The notes beneath the pieces were generated by a model that saw nothing but the letters and a program-made list of their open reading frames with translations, was not told the DNA's origin and made no database searches. From Dehalococcoidia bacterium UBA2777 (lineage in GTDB: Bacteria; Chloroflexota; Dehalococcoidia; UBA2247; UBA2777), in contig DEIJ01000135.1 in assembly GCA_002352365.1 (NCBI GenBank), forward strand, positions 6,833 to 23,124: a stretch of 16,292 bases of DNA. Direction: 5' to 3'. The position numbers were made by a program, and so were the translations under genes. Position 1 is the stretch's first letter, and each line of letters starts with the position of its first letter. Positions 14,831 through 16,292 of this stretch are shown in pieces.

Positions 14831-16079
14831 CTTTCCTTTGATCCTCCACCTTCTTGGCATCCGCCGGGATGGTACCCTGGGGGACAAATTCCACCTTATC
14901 CACCCTGAGCCGACATCTACTTTGGAAATCTCTGTGGAAATCCGCCGCTAACTTCCCCTTGTCGACAGTTTCATCAACAAGTTCAAACTTAGCAATTAAT
15001 GTGTCCCTAAGTCCCTCGCGATCAACCACCACCTGAAACCTTGATATCCCGGGCAATTGGGAAACTACATCCTCTAATTCTAGGGGATGGAGAAACATAC
15101 CTCTTACCTTGGCGGCATCCCCTACTCGCCCTACAATCCGAACCAGGCGATTCGAGGTTCTGCCACAAGGGCAGGGTTCATCAGTATAGAAGGAAAGGTC
15201 ACCGCTGCCGAGGCGAATCCGGGGTAAAACATCACCGAAAAGCGGGGTGATCACCACCTCTCCTATTTCTCCCGGGCCAAGCTGCTTCCCTGTAGCCGGA
15301 TCAACTATCTCAACTATAAAGTCCTCCTCGATGTGCATGCCATCTTTTTGCTCGCATTCACACGCCGCCACCCCTACAGGCAGATAGGCATAAACCTCTC
15401 TAGTACTGATTTTGTAATCCTCCTCAAGACTCTTCCTCACTGTGGATCTCCCCAGGGCAAGGGCACGCTTTAGGGAAAAATCGCGGCAAAAATCATAGCC
15501 TAGCTCCTCAGCTCGCTTTACAATAGTCATGAGGAAAAGAGGAAAGCCGATGAACACTGTAGCCTTTAGATTGTGCATAATCTGAACCTGAAGGTCAGTG
15601 TTCCCAAACCCAGTAGGAACTACGGTGATCCCCTGCTGGGTTAAAACGTCATCTACCAGCAAGCCCGCAGGCACCAGGTGATAGGCTAAAGCGTTTATTA
15701 CTATGTCTCCCCTTTTAATCCCTAATTTTTGCAGCACCCAGCCTACATGTTCTATATCCGCTTCACCCAATGTCTCATATTGAGGTCCGGGATGAACATA
15801 TATTCTCTTGAGGTTCCCTATAGGGACAGCCAAAAAACCTCCGAAGGGTGGGTTTTGCCGTTGTTGCTCTATAAATTCGTCCCTGGTGGTCACCGGGATC
15901 TTCTCCAAATCCTTGAGGCTCCCGATCTCGGAGGGATCGACCCCCACTTCAGCAAACTTTTTCCGGTATGCGGGAGCATTCTCATAAGCATACTGACATA
16001 TCCAGCGTAATCTCTCCACAAGATATTTCTCTCTCCCCTCAACTGGCATCCGCTCCCTTTCAGCAAATGATATCGCCAT
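14817..16079 (-). CDS. Phenylacetate-CoA ligase (PaaK)-like adenylate-forming enzyme
   Basis: This 420-residue protein opens ERLRWICQYAYENAPAYRKKF and has the PaaK-type ending with GRVGD (317-321), KVRG (324-327), FLHPLELEDV and a C-terminal ADAKKVEDQRK carrying the likely catalytic Lys. The aspartate that binds AMP ribose is probably Asp294 (RLGSGDLS). Cysteines at 240, 242, 303 and 305 (ACEC, EPCPCGRT) may bind zinc. The expected Ser/Thr/Gly-rich P-loop is replaced by YVHPGPQYET (94-103). Acid substrate unknown; aryl or other carboxylic acids are possible. The frame opens at ATG 16100, but the promoter at 16110-16138 would start transcription there, and GGGAGGAGGGG precedes ATG 16079, so 16079 is chosen. 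Confidence 0.88.
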   Translation of the reverse strand: MAISFAERERMPVEGREKYLVERLRWICQYAYENAPAYRKKFAEVGVDPSEIGSLKDLEKIPVTTRDEFIEQQRQNPPFGGFLAVPIGNLKRIYVHPGPQYETLGEADIEHVGWVLQKLGIKRGDIVINALAYHLVPAGLLVDDVLTQQGITVVPTGFGNTDLQVQIMHNLKATVFIGFPLFLMTIVKRAEELGYDFCRDFSLKRALALGRSTVRKSLEEDYKISTREVYAYLPVGVAACECEQKDGMHIEEDFIVEIVDPATGKQLGPGEIGEVVITPLFGDVLPRIRLGSGDLSFYTDEPCPCGRTSNRLVRIVGRVGDAAKVRGMFLHPLELEDVVSQLPGISRFQVVVDREGLRDTLIAKFELVDETVDKGKLAADFHRDFQSRCRLRVDKVEFVPQGTIPADAKKVEDQRKEIIL

Positions 16080-16109
16080 AATCCCCTCCTCCCTCAGCAT
16101 ATTGTCTTC

Positions 16110-16138
16110 ATTATAAGAGGAAAACTTCGTCTATTCAA
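16110..16138 (-). promoter_or_regulatory. Strong sigma-70 promoter of the PaaK-like gene
   Basis: Read on the minus strand, TTGAAT (16133-16138) is followed after exactly 17 bases by a perfect TATAAT (16110-16115). The predicted start near 16103 gives a leader of about 24 bases holding the ribosome site for ATG 16079. The -35 box abuts a hairpin at 16139-16159. Confidence 0.75.
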
Positions 16139-16213
16139 TCCCCCGACCCTGGCGGGGGAGATTAAGGGGAGGAGGAATTTCACCCCCAGCTACCCTCTCC
16201 CTTCGAGGGAGAG
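16139..16213. repeat. Double-hairpin intergenic element
   Basis: Two inverted repeats lie close together: TCCCCCG (16139-16145) with CGGGGGA (16153-16159), and CTCTCCCT (16195-16202) with AGGGAGAG (16206-16213, three-base loop). The GC-rich, purine/pyrimidine-skewed design resembles REP or MITE-like interspersed repeats, but only one copy is in the window. The remaining bases to 16292 show nothing recognisable. Confidence 0.45.
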
Positions 16214-16292
16214 AAATCCGATACAAAGTTATGCGGAAGACCATAAACATACAACTGCCACGATGCTTAAACGGATGTTCCACTGGAAGGGC

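Overview
The window looks like chromosomal DNA of an anaerobic or microaerophilic bacterium, most likely a member of the Chloroflexota (Dehalococcoidia-like). This is inference. It rests on the folate cluster, which has no folB but has a pyruvoyl-tetrahydropterin synthase with an adjacent Cys-Glu pair (a published feature of folB-lacking Chloroflexi), on a free-standing 5S rRNA gene, on a B12-dependent mutase with a separate small subunit, and on a mixed GC near 50% with frequent GTG/TTG starts. No mobile element, CRISPR array or tRNA was seen.

Layout. (a) 1-2764, plus strand: the 3' part of a SPASM radical SAM gene, a phosphohexomutase, and a small Trm112-like zinc protein. (b) 2783-4445, minus strand: a tightly packed folP-folK-queD operon for pterin and folate synthesis. 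(c) 4493-4747: a divergent promoter region with a single 5S rRNA gene that has its own promoter and a trailing T-rich tract. (d) 4855-9630, plus strand: a methylmalonyl-CoA module, in order large mutase subunit 1, a divergent MaoC-fold protein, a second large mutase subunit, methylmalonyl-CoA epimerase, and the B12-binding small subunit. (e) 9727-10329, minus strand: a DedA/VTT-type membrane protein. (f) 10440-14827, plus strand: mfd followed by mtnA. (g) 14817-16079, minus strand: a phenylacetate-CoA ligase-like enzyme with a near-consensus promoter beside a double-hairpin element at the window end.

How the genes work together. The epimerase, large subunit 1 and the small subunit together would interconvert (S)-methylmalonyl-CoA, (R)-methylmalonyl-CoA and succinyl-CoA. 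Only one B12-binding subunit is present for two large subunits, so they may share it. No meaB-type chaperone gene lies in the window. The minus-strand cluster supplies hydroxymethyl-dihydropterin and makes dihydropteroate.

The most unusual part is the duplicated mutase. The second copy is homologous to the first well upstream of its first standard start codon, and its apparent start is an ATT preceded by a Shine-Dalgarno-like sequence. It has lost a strongly conserved active-site-region His. The two copies share a 261-base block that is about 97% identical, whereas another 60-base stretch I compared is only about 57% identical, which suggests gene conversion. The MaoC gene between them uses different arginine codons and lacks the usual hydratase catalytic motif. 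No gene-free stretch longer than about 300 bases exists once the 5S gene is counted.
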